From CAZGKX01 sp964525945 (GTDB lineage Bacteria > Pseudomonadota > Gammaproteobacteria > Legionellales > Legionellaceae), in assembly GCA_964525945.1 (NCBI GenBank), contig CAZGKX010000033.1:1-28085 (forward strand): DNA of 28,085 nucleotides, given 5' to 3'. Positions within the stretch are counted from its first letter, which is position 1. The number at the start of each line of letters is the position of its first letter. A program made the translations under genes and the position numbers. Below, piece after piece: positions 1 through 8,186 of this stretch. The notes beneath the pieces were generated by a model that was given only the letters and a program-made list of their open reading frames with translations, did not search any database and had not been told where the DNA came from.

Positions 1-917
1 TGAACATCGACTTTTCCACTTTTTGCTCGGTAGAGGTTAAGTGCAGCTTCTGACTTTTCCAAAAGTTTCTTGGTGATAGGAAGCTGTTGGTGCAAAAAGT
101 CTAAAATTTGCGAAGCTTCTTGCGCTTTCTTTTTAGCATTGTTGGATTGCGTGGTTACGGCAATGGCATTTAAAATTTTAATCACTTTTTTGGGCTCAGG
201 GCCCGTCAGGGAAATCGACATTATTCCGGTGTTTAAAGCGTCTTTGCCGCGGCCATTTGATTCAGCAACACTTAAACGGTTAAGCAAGCCATCCATCACT
301 GCGGTATTGGATAGTTTAGTTAAATTAAAGTGGGTACCGATGGGCGCATTTACCTCATTGATTCGAATTTGAATGGTTTTATCTGATGTGGAAACCAAAG
401 AACCCAAGCTGCCTTGCAGTAAGACTCTATTCTTGGCGTTGCTTAAGATAAAGTGATTTGGTTTATCAATGAGCAGATCCAGGGACGTATTGATATAAGA
501 ACGAGGCACAATAAACGTTTGGACGGCAACCGTTTTATCACTGTTGTTGGATAATATTTTATTCCAAATCGAAGTGGATTTAGCAGATACTTTGATATCC
601 AAGCCCAATGTTTTGATAACAGGCTCTAATATAAAGGCCGATTGAATCAATGCGCTCTGCGCGGGAACGGCATCAATTAAGGTGCCCATCATAAAGTTCG
701 AGCCTTGTCCTAAATCGCGTTGCTTCGGCTCGACTTGCAGTAAAACATTAGACTGGTATTGGGGAACTTGTCGATAGGCATAAAGAGCGCCAATAGCGAG
801 CGAGCACAGCACCACGATCAATACAAGCCATTTGTACTCTATAAAATTATCCCACAACATTGAAAAATCAACTTCATTGTCCTCAAGTAGGGTTTGTTTT
901 TTACTTGAAATGCTCAT
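1..917 (-). CDS. wzc: Wzc-like polysaccharide co-polymerase / chain-length determinant, N-terminal part (cut by window edge)
   Basis: This open frame starts with ATG at 917 and runs off the left edge without a stop, so only about 305 N-terminal residues are visible. A TAGGAT-type ribosome site lies 5 bases before the start. The translation has a short cytoplasmic N-terminus, a membrane segment at about residues 27-45 (KWLVLIVVLCSLAIGALY), then a long periplasmic region beginning YRQVPQYQSNVLLQVEP. That is the Wzz/PCP layout of inner-membrane proteins that control chain length and, in Wzc, carry a C-terminal tyrosine autokinase. The kinase part would lie outside the window, so a kinase-less Wzz-type protein is not excluded. 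It follows wza by 21 bases and shares the strand with wzb and wza, which supports the Wzc assignment. The visible C-terminal stretch (about 265-305) is helical, as expected for the PCP coiled region. Confidence 0.8.
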   Translation of the reverse strand, partial: MSISSKKQTLLEDNEVDFSMLWDNFIEYKWLVLIVVLCSLAIGALYAYRQVPQYQSNVLLQVEPKQRDLGQGSNFMMGTLIDAVPAQSALIQSAFILEPVIKTLGLDIKVSAKSTSIWNKILSNNSDKTVAVQTFIVPRSYINTSLDLLIDKPNHFILSNAKNRVLLQGSLGSLVSTSDKTIQIRINEVNAPIGTHFNLTKLSNTAVMDGLLNRLSVAESNGRGKDALNTGIMSISLTGPEPKKVIKILNAIAVTTQSNNAKKKAQEASQILDFLHQQLPITKKLLEKSEAALNLYRAKSGKVDV

Positions 918-938
918 AATATCCTATACTTATAAATT

Positions 939-1790
939 TTAAGAATTACTGATAAGGTTTTTAGTAAACCAAACACTTTGTACAATGGGTAAAAACTGGT
1001 TTAGGGCCCGATTTAAATTGGCAATCGGAGCCGACGATACATATAAAATATCTTTGGGCTGCAGACTAAAACGTTCAGCCAACAACAATTTATCAGGTGT
1101 TTTAGCATCCAACCAGAAAATCTGCGGGCAAGTGTAATCACCTCGAATAACATAAATAAAACTCGGATCGGCTGTGGTTGGGTTTATCCACCCAGACATC
1201 GATAATGCATCGGCAATGGTAAGCTGTTGGTCATTGATGGCTAAAAAACCCGTTTTAGTGACCTCGCCCAACACATAGACCTTTTGGCCGCGAAAATCAG
1301 AAACACGTACATTGACTTGAGGATTGGGCACGTATTTTTTTAATCGGCCCGTAATGTTCACACGAATTTCATCCACAGTCTTGCCCGCTACTTGAATATA
1401 GCCCACTAAAGGAAAATAGATACGTCCGCTGGAATTGACCAAATATCCGGAACTTCCTGCTCCGCCATGCACATCAGCTCCACTGGCTAGATTAGCAACT
1501 TGGCCTTCCATTTGAAATTCAGGATGTTCCCAAACCGTAATTTGTAAAACATCGGAAGGTGCAACGTGGTAATAATAAGTGCTCACATGTTGATCTGCAA
1601 TCAGTGAGGGTGTTATTGGGATAAGCGTGGGATGAACCTCGATACGCTCCGGGACCATGACTTTACGCATTTGAGTCGTATTAAGATTTTGCATGCCTGG
1701 CATGATATTGCAACTACAAAGTCCTACAGTAGAACCTATTATCCCTATCTCTTTTAACATATTAATTCCATAACCTCTTATACCATTCAT
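939..1790 (-). CDS. wza: Wza-like polysaccharide export outer-membrane lipoprotein
   Basis: The protein should form the outer-membrane channel for capsule or exopolysaccharide export, working with the Wzc-like protein. It has a hydrophobic N-terminus ending GLCSC, a usable lipobox with the second Cys as lipidation site. A Poly_export domain follows (YHVAPSDVLQITVWEHPEF, then GRIYFPLVGYIQVAGKT), and then an SLBB-type region (KVYVLGEVTKTGFLAI to SGWINP). At 283 aa it is shorter than E. coli Wza (about 380 aa), so the C-terminal membrane region is probably reduced. There are two plausible starts. ATG at 1790 has an AGGGTG site and overlaps the wzb end by 29 bases; ATG at 1760 begins just after the wzb stop and gives a tidier signal peptide (MLKEIGIIGSTVGLCSC). 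I kept the longer form. Family assignment is secure; the start is not. Confidence 0.87.
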   Translation of the reverse strand: MNGIRGYGINMLKEIGIIGSTVGLCSCNIMPGMQNLNTTQMRKVMVPERIEVHPTLIPITPSLIADQHVSTYYYHVAPSDVLQITVWEHPEFQMEGQVANLASGADVHGGAGSSGYLVNSSGRIYFPLVGYIQVAGKTVDEIRVNITGRLKKYVPNPQVNVRVSDFRGQKVYVLGEVTKTGFLAINDQQLTIADALSMSGWINPTTADPSFIYVIRGDYTCPQIFWLDAKTPDKLLLAERFSLQPKDILYVSSAPIANLNRALNQFLPIVQSVWFTKNLISNS

Positions 1791-2205
1791 CTACACCCTG
1801 ATCAATCATTGCTAACGCTTGCTCAAAAACAAGTTTGGGTCGTTTATAAGGATCAGGAACATCATAACTATCCCATTTCCCTAAGCGATGCACCCGCCCA
1901 CGAGCACTCATGTATTCCGACTCGATTTGCTCTTGTTGATCAGCGGTCATTGTGAGAATAAGATCTGAAGAAAACACGATATCTGCAGAAATTTGCCTGG
2001 CTCGATGGACAGAAAGGTCTAAGCCACGTGCAGTCACTAATTCTTGTGCCATCAAATCTGCAGGCCTTCCTACTAACGCGCCCAAGCCAGCTGAGCTCAC
2101 TGCAACGTTTAATCCTGCCTGTTTAAATTTTTCAGCAAAAAATATCTCTCCAATGGGACTTCTACATATATTTCCAATGCAAACAATCAGTATATTTTGA
2201 ATCAT
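1762..2205 (-). CDS. wzb: Wzb-like low-molecular-weight protein tyrosine phosphatase
   Basis: This is a cytoplasmic phosphatase that would dephosphorylate the Wzc tyrosine kinase and so regulate polysaccharide polymerisation. The signature P-loop CIGNICRS (Cx5R-S) gives Cys9 as nucleophile and Arg15, and the catalytic acid is Asp118 in DVPDPY. I placed the start at ATG 2205 although the frame opens upstream at 2244. The sequence MIQNILIVCIGNICRSP aligns directly with the E. coli Wzb N-terminus, and this start gives 147 aa, the same length as that enzyme. No strong ribosome site precedes either start. It is the first gene of the wzb-wza-wzc unit and overlaps the longer form of wza. An ArsC-like arsenate reductase is unlikely because of the polysaccharide neighbours. 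Confidence 0.9.
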   Translation of the reverse strand: MIQNILIVCIGNICRSPIGEIFFAEKFKQAGLNVAVSSAGLGALVGRPADLMAQELVTARGLDLSVHRARQISADIVFSSDLILTMTADQQEQIESEYMSARGRVHRLGKWDSYDVPDPYKRPKLVFEQALAMIDQGVDEWYKRLWN

Positions 2206-2386
2206 TTTATATCTAGTCTGCCCATAAATGAGGTAATATTTCATGCCTATTTGAGTGTGTACGACATTACCTAACCTCTGCTATATATGCAAGATATTTT
2301 TTGTTTTTTAGAAAAATAATCCCCTGGATGTCCAATTGAAGAACGCTTAAAAATGGCCTTTGTGGTTCTGGTTAATAGCTTATTTA

Positions 2387-3517
2387 TTATTTTTTTTGAT
2401 ACAGCGGGCTATCCTCGTTTTTCTCCTTCAATTCGTCTATTTTTTCTACGCGCTCGGAGGATTGAATATGCGTATTATTTGCAATTGGTTTGGTGCTAAA
2501 TAACCCTAGCCGCCGAGCAATACCTGCATCGTGACAAACTTTTTCAATCAACATATTTAAATTTACAGCTCTTGCTAGCCGATATTCCGCTAAAAGTGGC
2601 AATTTTACCGCGTTGACAGGACGTTGGACGATCGGTTGAATGTCTCTGTTCACATTTTCTTGCTTAAAGATAACTGAATCAGCCAGTTCGGTATCGGTTA
2701 AAGCAATGGCGTATGGACCTACAAAAAATGAATCACCATGAATCACATTGGAAGCAATTTTCATGGTGTATCCAAAGGGAATTTGAAACGATGCAAAATC
2801 AAATTGGCCTTTACCTCGGTCCACTCCTAAAATTAAAGCGCCTTCACAAGTGGGTGCTAACGGCGTAAATACATGAGGAAAAGGATGGGTTTCGACAAAT
2901 AAACCACCCCCGCCCATGGCATGCATCACGTATTGTTTGATGTAATTTTCATCCCAGTCATATTGTACAAGGTATAAATTTTCAAGTTCCTGATGTTCTG
3001 TGGGTTCCATGGCAATCGGGACATCGAGTGGAATCAATTCTGCTCCGTATTTTTCTAAAAATGAAGTTGGCACGGCCAATGCATTCATTTTTGGAATTTC
3101 AATCACATTGAACGTCGGCCGGACCAATAACACGCCTAAATGGCCAAATACACTGGCAGAGGCACCACTTTTTGCTTGCTCTTGCGACTTATTTTTCCAG
3201 GAAGCTTGCAGCCTTAATTCTTCCGGCTCCACTTTCTCCACATGATAGGTTGGGATCATTGATTTATCCACACCGGTAAGCTGCAGCAGATTAACTGTGG
3301 TTCCGGCTTTGATAATACCGTGCGCTGTTGTCGAAACCATTAAGGGAGTGGTGGGATTATCGGGGTTGCGTCTATCCACCATTGAAGATTTTAAGCCTTG
3401 TTCATGTTCTTTGGCCACATCAGCAGGTAGTTTAATTTTCATGCACATGGAACAACGGCACAAATCACTGTGCGCTCGCGGGGCAGATACAGTTTGACTT
3501 GGGTCTATAAGGGGCAT
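2387..3517 (-). CDS. Conserved hypothetical protein, cupin-like, with N-terminal CxCxxC
   Basis: I do not recognise this 376-aa protein by name. The N-terminus carries a compact CRCSMC motif at about residues 20-25 that could bind a metal. A central stretch (ETHPFPHVFTPLAP, then IPFGYTMKIASNVIHGDSFF) resembles the His-containing strands of a cupin or related beta-barrel. The C-terminal 60 residues are charged and probably disordered. The frame also has an ATG at 3523, but GGAG then lies only 2 bases before it; the ATG at 3517 puts the same site at 8 bases, so I chose 3517. A perfect TATAAT on the minus strand at 3550-3555 suggests a promoter of its own. It lies upstream of the wzb gene on the same strand with about 180 bases between, and I see no functional link. 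Confidence 0.6.
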   Translation of the reverse strand: MPLIDPSQTVSAPRAHSDLCRCSMCMKIKLPADVAKEHEQGLKSSMVDRRNPDNPTTPLMVSTTAHGIIKAGTTVNLLQLTGVDKSMIPTYHVEKVEPEELRLQASWKNKSQEQAKSGASASVFGHLGVLLVRPTFNVIEIPKMNALAVPTSFLEKYGAELIPLDVPIAMEPTEHQELENLYLVQYDWDENYIKQYVMHAMGGGGLFVETHPFPHVFTPLAPTCEGALILGVDRGKGQFDFASFQIPFGYTMKIASNVIHGDSFFVGPYAIALTDTELADSVIFKQENVNRDIQPIVQRPVNAVKLPLLAEYRLARAVNLNMLIEKVCHDAGIARRLGLFSTKPIANNTHIQSSERVEKIDELKEKNEDSPLYQKK

Positions 3518-3549
3518 GCGCATGACTCCATAATTAAACAGTTAATTTA

Positions 3550-3584
3550 ATTATAGGACGAAATTGCAGACGCATTTACAATGC
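3550..3584 (-). promoter_or_regulatory. Putative promoter with palindrome over the -35 region
   Basis: On the minus strand TATAAT (3555-3550) lies about 33 bases before the start of the 2387-3517 gene. No good -35 hexamer is present at 17 bases. Instead a 13-base palindrome, GCATT-TAC-AATGC (3572-3584), covers that position. This could be an operator or activator site. The -10 match is direct; the regulator role is inference. Confidence 0.35.
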
Positions 3585-3655
3585 AATCTTGCACGAAAAG
3601 GTCACGGTTTATGCTTTAGTGATCATGATAGCGCAGGATTATTGTGCCATGGCGT

Positions 3656-4279
3656 TTATACGTTAAAAGCTGCGTTGTTATATATATCATCCATAAGTTC
3701 ATTATCTCGTTCATCCATTGATCTCATAAACAATTGAATTTTGTCTAAAACGGCTTCATGCCGCACTGAGGCGTTACAGGCTAAGCCCGTGATGCCCACT
3801 AAAAAACAAAACAAAGCGCTTGCCGCCGAACACATTTTAATATTGGCGTTGTTAGCAGCCGCAAGATGGATACAAAAGAGTAGGCTGCTCAGCACCCACA
3901 CCAGGTAATTTATTCTGTGCGCGAACACATGTTTTCGAAATGAAGGGTTATTTTTGCTCAAAAAATAACCAAGTTCGTCCATTGTTTCCTGCAACTCTAT
4001 TTGTTCTTCACGGGTGAGGGGCGAGGAACAATAACGTTTCATCAACAATACAATGAGGGTTTTAGAAGGCTCTTCTTTGTGAAAATAAAGAAAATGCTTT
4101 ATTTCAATGATGCCCTCTAAACAATCACTCGCCCGCTGTGCGCGCTCTTTGCGTTTTTTTGCTTGCTGCGGATGATGCGCGTGCTCTTGTGCGGCTTGTT
4201 TTAATTGCGCCTGGACAAATCCCTTGAAACCATTTACTAAAATCTGAAAAGAGGGTGCATACCAAAATGTAAACATCAT
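3656..4279 (-). CDS. Hypothetical two-helix membrane protein
   Basis: This 207-aa protein is unknown to me. Residues 22-50 are strongly charged and rich in Gln, Lys and Arg (likely helical). Two hydrophobic segments follow at about 123-142 (INYLVWVLSSLLFCIHLAAA) and 147-168 (IKMCSAASALFCFLVGITGL), separated by only a few residues, so it is probably a hairpin-anchored inner-membrane protein. The C-terminus is acidic (SMDERDNELMDD). The start is one of two adjacent ATG codons at 4279/4276, with only a weak AAGAA site. A soluble N-terminal half plus a membrane hairpin is common among Legionella-type secreted effectors, but nothing here proves secretion. It lies beyond the end of the exporter gene on the same strand, with a 113-base gap. 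Confidence 0.5.
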   Translation of the reverse strand: MMFTFWYAPSFQILVNGFKGFVQAQLKQAAQEHAHHPQQAKKRKERAQRASDCLEGIIEIKHFLYFHKEEPSKTLIVLLMKRYCSSPLTREEQIELQETMDELGYFLSKNNPSFRKHVFAHRINYLVWVLSSLLFCIHLAAANNANIKMCSAASALFCFLVGITGLACNASVRHEAVLDKIQLFMRSMDERDNELMDDIYNNAAFNV

Positions 4280-4383
4280 GATTCTTGCTCACAAAAAGAC
4301 AAATAGTAACATGAGGACCCATCATTCGGGCACTGATTTCACTTCCTTTTCAATGACTATTCCACACCAGCAAGGATCACAAT

Positions 4384-4400
4384 CCGCCGACCTTAGGCGG
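4384..4400 (-). terminator. Short GC hairpin at the end of the NRPS unit
   Basis: CCGCC (4384-4388) and GGCGG (4396-4400) form a 5-bp GC stem that overlaps the stop codon of the MFS exporter gene. On the minus strand no T-run follows, so it is at best a weak or factor-dependent terminator for the long operon. Low confidence. Confidence 0.25.
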
Positions 4401-5589
4401 GCTTGATCTTTTGGCCAATGAAAAACGCCATAATCGACAAAGATAAACCGCCCATAGCAACGCTCCCCCATCCCCCATTTGACAACAGTGGTATCGCCAT
4501 GATGGAGCCGATGGAACCACCCACAAAAAGCGTGGCGGCGTACAAGCCATTTAAACGGCTCACTTTGGTGGGGGAAATAGCAACAACCGCGCGCTGAGTT
4601 AACACATGGTTAAATTGCACAGCAGCGTCAATGCCAATGGCGGCGATGATCAATACGCCAAGCGAAGGGTACGAGCCAATGGCCATAAACAAAGCAATGG
4701 TGCAGGTGATAGCCAATGTCCGTACCAAACGCTGACGACTGTTGTTTTTGATACGACCAGCTCCGAAAGAAGATAAAGCGCCCCCCGCTCCAACCAACGC
4801 AAACAACCCTACATCCCATTGGTTTAATCCATAATGAGCAACCAATTCAAACGGTACAGCTGTCCAAAAAAGACTAAACGCCGCAAAAAGCGAGGCTTGG
4901 CAACAAGCCAGCATCCGCAGTGCAGGGGTTTCTTTTAAAATGGACCATAATGATCCCAATATAGCCGGGTAACTTTGGTTGGTTTGAGGCTGACGGCTAG
5001 GTAAAAAATAAAACAACAATAAAGTGACAATGGCGATCGCACCACTGACCGTCAAATACATGGTTCGCCAACCAAACGAGTAACTCAACATGCTCGACAG
5101 AGGCCTGGCCAACATCACACCCAATAATAAACCACTGGTTATACTTCCCATCACCCGTCCTCGCGCCTCCGGCACTACCAAATAAGCTGCCATTGGAATT
5201 AAGATCTGCACCGTTGTCGCCGCAAGACCTATGCAAAAACAAGCCATGAGAAAACAAGGTGTATTTGGTGCAAAACCAACGCTTGCCAACGCCAACACAG
5301 AACCGCTTATCAAACAAAGCACCAGCTTGCGGTTTTCAAGCAAATCACCCAGCGGCGCAATCAAGATCAAACCAAAACAAAACCCTATTTGAGTGAGTGT
5401 CACGGCTAACCCAGACCAATTCCCCAATCCTAAATCAGTCTGGATAATCGGTAAAATGGGCTGTGCCAAGTAGCTGCCGGCGGCAATAAAACTGCAGGTT
5501 AATGCCAGCAGAAGTACCACACCGCGGGTCAATTGCACGGGTACTGTTTCGGCCGGATTGCCCTTTTTTAATAAAATGGTATCGTTCAA
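4393..5589 (-). CDS. MFS transporter, probable exporter of the NRPS product
   Basis: This is a 398-aa major facilitator protein with about 12 hydrophobic segments and the loop 2-3 motif GDLLENRK (81-88). In siderophore and NRPS clusters such carriers (EntS, for example) export the finished product across the inner membrane, and the position as last gene of the cluster fits that role. The substrate is inferred from context only. The start is TTG at 5589, supported by a strong AAGGAG site 7 bases upstream inside the 14-base gap after the NRPS stop. No ATG is available in frame before the first membrane segment, so this unusual start is likely real. The sequence resembles drug-efflux-type MFS proteins more than EntS in detail, so export of a toxic metabolite is as plausible as siderophore export. 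Confidence 0.85.
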   Translation of the reverse strand: MNDTILLKKGNPAETVPVQLTRGVVLLLALTCSFIAAGSYLAQPILPIIQTDLGLGNWSGLAVTLTQIGFCFGLILIAPLGDLLENRKLVLCLISGSVLALASVGFAPNTPCFLMACFCIGLAATTVQILIPMAAYLVVPEARGRVMGSITSGLLLGVMLARPLSSMLSYSFGWRTMYLTVSGAIAIVTLLLFYFLPSRQPQTNQSYPAILGSLWSILKETPALRMLACCQASLFAAFSLFWTAVPFELVAHYGLNQWDVGLFALVGAGGALSSFGAGRIKNNSRQRLVRTLAITCTIALFMAIGSYPSLGVLIIAAIGIDAAVQFNHVLTQRAVVAISPTKVSRLNGLYAATLFVGGSIGSIMAIPLLSNGGWGSVAMGGLSLSIMAFFIGQKIKPA

Positions 5590-5603
5590 AATACTCTCCT
5601 TGT

Positions 5604-8186
5604 TTATGCATCCACTGCAACGTGAAGGCAGCTTGCTTTAAATTGTTGAATGCATTGTGCTAAGCGTTCTGTTTGGTACTTCACAAAATAATGCCCGCCA
5701 TTCTCCACCACGGATAATGTGAGGTGGTTGGAAAATTTAGCCCAATCCAAATAATGGATTTGATACCCTTTGGTCATAGGATCCACATCACCGACAATGA
5801 CGTGTAACGGCGCATTTATTTTTAGGGTCGATTTCGCCTGTTTGAGAAAATACAACGCCGCTTGCAAGGAATCACTTTTGAATACCTTGATCAAATCCTC
5901 TAAAGCATTATCCGGCAATGCACCATCAAGGCCACCTATCGAGCGTAGAAAATTGATGTCCTCTTCAGGGGTATTGGTTTGCACACGTGCAATCACTTGT
6001 TCAGGATTTTTATTCAGCAACATCGCACCTAAATGCACTGCCACTAAAGGGACTTGCACAGCCTCCAATTGCCGTGCAATTTCTATGGCTAAAGCATTGC
6101 CAGCGCAGTGACCATAAATAGCAACAGGCCCTGAGATTTCTTGTTGAATAGCTTTAACACTTTGGCGAACGGCTTCATCAAATTCAACAATCGCATCAGG
6201 ATTCAATGGATCATGTCCTGGCAACGCAATAGCAAAAACATTGTGCTGACGAAGTTGCTTGGCAAGATCTTGGTAAACAAAGGGCCCGCCGCCCCCATAA
6301 GGCACACAGACTAACGATAATTCATTGGCCTCAGATTTATGGAAGGAATGAAGCCATTGATGAGGAGTGGTTTCCTTTTTATTTTGAATATTGTTCAAAA
6401 TAATTTTAGCAATAGCCCGAGGGGTAGGCTCACTGAAAAGCTCCATCATGGTAATGCCTAACTCCTTAATCACAGCCAAAGCATTCATCGATTGCCCCCC
6501 CAAGTCAAAAAAATCATCTTCCGGGCCAATGTTTTGAACACCCAGCACTTTGCTCCACACACTCATGACAAAGTGTTCCAAAGGATTTTCTATGGATGAA
6601 TTATTTTCAGATGGCATCATGTCGTTCTCTAAATTAGTTAAAAGAAGGTTGGTGTCCACTTTACCATTCACGGTCAGTGGTATCGCAGCAATCACATGCA
6701 AAGACGTTGGCAGCATATAAGGGGGTAGCGCACCACGCAGGAATTTTTTTATGTGCACGCTGGCCGCTGGTTCCGTTTGGTTCTTCAACGTGCAAAAGGC
6801 AACAATTTGCGGGTCATCGTTTTTATCTTTTTGGCAAATCACCACCGATTGCACAACATTGGGGTGGCGATTTAATGCCGCTTCTATTTCGTTAAGCTCA
6901 ATACGATGGCCTCGAATTTTGACCTGTTGATCCACCCGCCCCATGTACTCCAGAAAACCATCTTCGGTATACCGTGCTAAATCACCCGAGCAATACGTGC
7001 GATTGCCTGCGTTTTCGAGAAAGCTTTTCTTTGTTAATTCAGGTTGATTTAGGTACCCTTCACCCACCCCTTCCCCGCTAATGCACAATTCACCTATTTC
7101 ATTCGAATGGGTAATAACATGGCCTTTTGCATCAACAAGATTGATCTTTAAATGCGGCAATGCATGGCCAATGATGGATTTATTAAGCGGTGGTTGTCCA
7201 GCAGTTAATAAATAATAAGTGGCATGTACGGTGATTTCTGTGATGCCATACATGTTCACATAGCTGAGATTGTGATGGGGGAACTGCGTTGAAAATTTAC
7301 CAACCCGCGAAATATCAAGTGCCTCTCCTCCAAAAATAACATAACGCAAAACGAGTTGGCGAAACAAACTAGGCTCATTGTGTGCCTCTTCCATCAGCCC
7401 ATAAAAAGCAGAAGGAGTTTGGTTCAAGACATTGATTTTTTCTCGGGCCAATAATTTAATGAAATCATGGGGTTGTCTCGCCACCATCGCTGGAACAATC
7501 ACCATGCGCCCCCCATGCACCAAAGCTCCCCATATTTCCCATACTGAAAAGTCAAAGGCACAGGAATGAAAAACCGACCAGGTGTCATTGGCTGAAAAAG
7601 AAAACAATGTGTCAGTGCCTTTAAATAAACTTAAAAGATTACGGTGGGATATTTTTACACCCTTGGGCACACCACTGGATCCCGATGTATAAATAACATA
7701 AGCCAATGAATCTGGAGACAAATGGTAATGGGTGCTTGCATCAAATGCCTCTTTATTTTGCTCTTCCGTGTTAAAAACAAGACAAGGCGCGCTCTGAGCT
7801 TGCAATTGCTGTTCACCTGCTTCATCCGTTACAACCAATTTGGGTACCGCATCCGCCAATATAGTATACAGTCGCTGGCTGGCATGTTCCGTATCGAGGG
7901 GTAAATAGGCCGCACCACATTTCATGATCGCCAATATGGCAATAATTTGCTCCGCGCCTCGCGGTAGAAAAAAAGCAACCAAATCACCCGCAACAACACC
8001 GTGCGCAAGCAATCGTTTGGCTAAACAATTGGCCGCTGCATTCAGGGCAGCATAAGACAGCTGTTTTATGCCATCGCATACCGCAATGGCATTGGGCGTG
8101 GAAAAAACATGTTGCTGAAACAAAGACAACACGGTCATGTTGTTTAAAAATTTATCGTTATTACTTATCATGCCATTGTTCATCAT
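5604..8186 (-). CDS. NRPS: threonine adenylation - carrier (PCP) - Cys-type thioesterase/acyltransferase
   Basis: The 860-aa protein has an adenylation domain at about 20-515 (core motifs YTSGSSGVPKG 166-176, YGITE 313-317, YCSGD 398-402, NGK with Lys509), a carrier domain at about 535-600 (DLGGQS, phosphopantetheine Ser566), and an alpha/beta-hydrolase domain at 620-860. Alignment to GrsA gives pocket residues D212, F213, W216, N255, I284, G286, M312, V320, H321, K509, which is exactly the threonine code. The hydrolase domain has GHCAG (692-696), so Cys694 replaces the usual Ser; Asp802 and His832 complete a likely triad. The carrier domain is about 5-6 residues shorter than usual between Ser566 and SEPT. 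There is no condensation domain in cis; one is encoded at 14154-15449. Its start overlaps the upstream entB stop (ATGA). The layout resembles SyrB1 (A-T) fused to a SyrC-like Cys acyltransferase. Confidence 0.93.
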   Translation of the reverse strand: MMNNGMISNNDKFLNNMTVLSLFQQHVFSTPNAIAVCDGIKQLSYAALNAAANCLAKRLLAHGVVAGDLVAFFLPRGAEQIIAILAIMKCGAAYLPLDTEHASQRLYTILADAVPKLVVTDEAGEQQLQAQSAPCLVFNTEEQNKEAFDASTHYHLSPDSLAYVIYTSGSSGVPKGVKISHRNLLSLFKGTDTLFSFSANDTWSVFHSCAFDFSVWEIWGALVHGGRMVIVPAMVARQPHDFIKLLAREKINVLNQTPSAFYGLMEEAHNEPSLFRQLVLRYVIFGGEALDISRVGKFSTQFPHHNLSYVNMYGITEITVHATYYLLTAGQPPLNKSIIGHALPHLKINLVDAKGHVITHSNEIGELCISGEGVGEGYLNQPELTKKSFLENAGNRTYCSGDLARYTEDGFLEYMGRVDQQVKIRGHRIELNEIEAALNRHPNVVQSVVICQKDKNDDPQIVAFCTLKNQTEPAASVHIKKFLRGALPPYMLPTSLHVIAAIPLTVNGKVDTNLLLTNLENDMMPSENNSSIENPLEHFVMSVWSKVLGVQNIGPEDDFFDLGGQSMNALAVIKELGITMMELFSEPTPRAIAKIILNNIQNKKETTPHQWLHSFHKSEANELSLVCVPYGGGGPFVYQDLAKQLRQHNVFAIALPGHDPLNPDAIVEFDEAVRQSVKAIQQEISGPVAIYGHCAGNALAIEIARQLEAVQVPLVAVHLGAMLLNKNPEQVIARVQTNTPEEDINFLRSIGGLDGALPDNALEDLIKVFKSDSLQAALYFLKQAKSTLKINAPLHVIVGDVDPMTKGYQIHYLDWAKFSNHLTLSVVENGGHYFVKYQTERLAQCIQQFKASCLHVAVDA

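Noticed and set aside
70..372. A 100-codon plus-strand frame at the left edge
   Set aside because: The opposite strand encodes a convincing Wzc-like N-terminus with a ribosome site and operon context.
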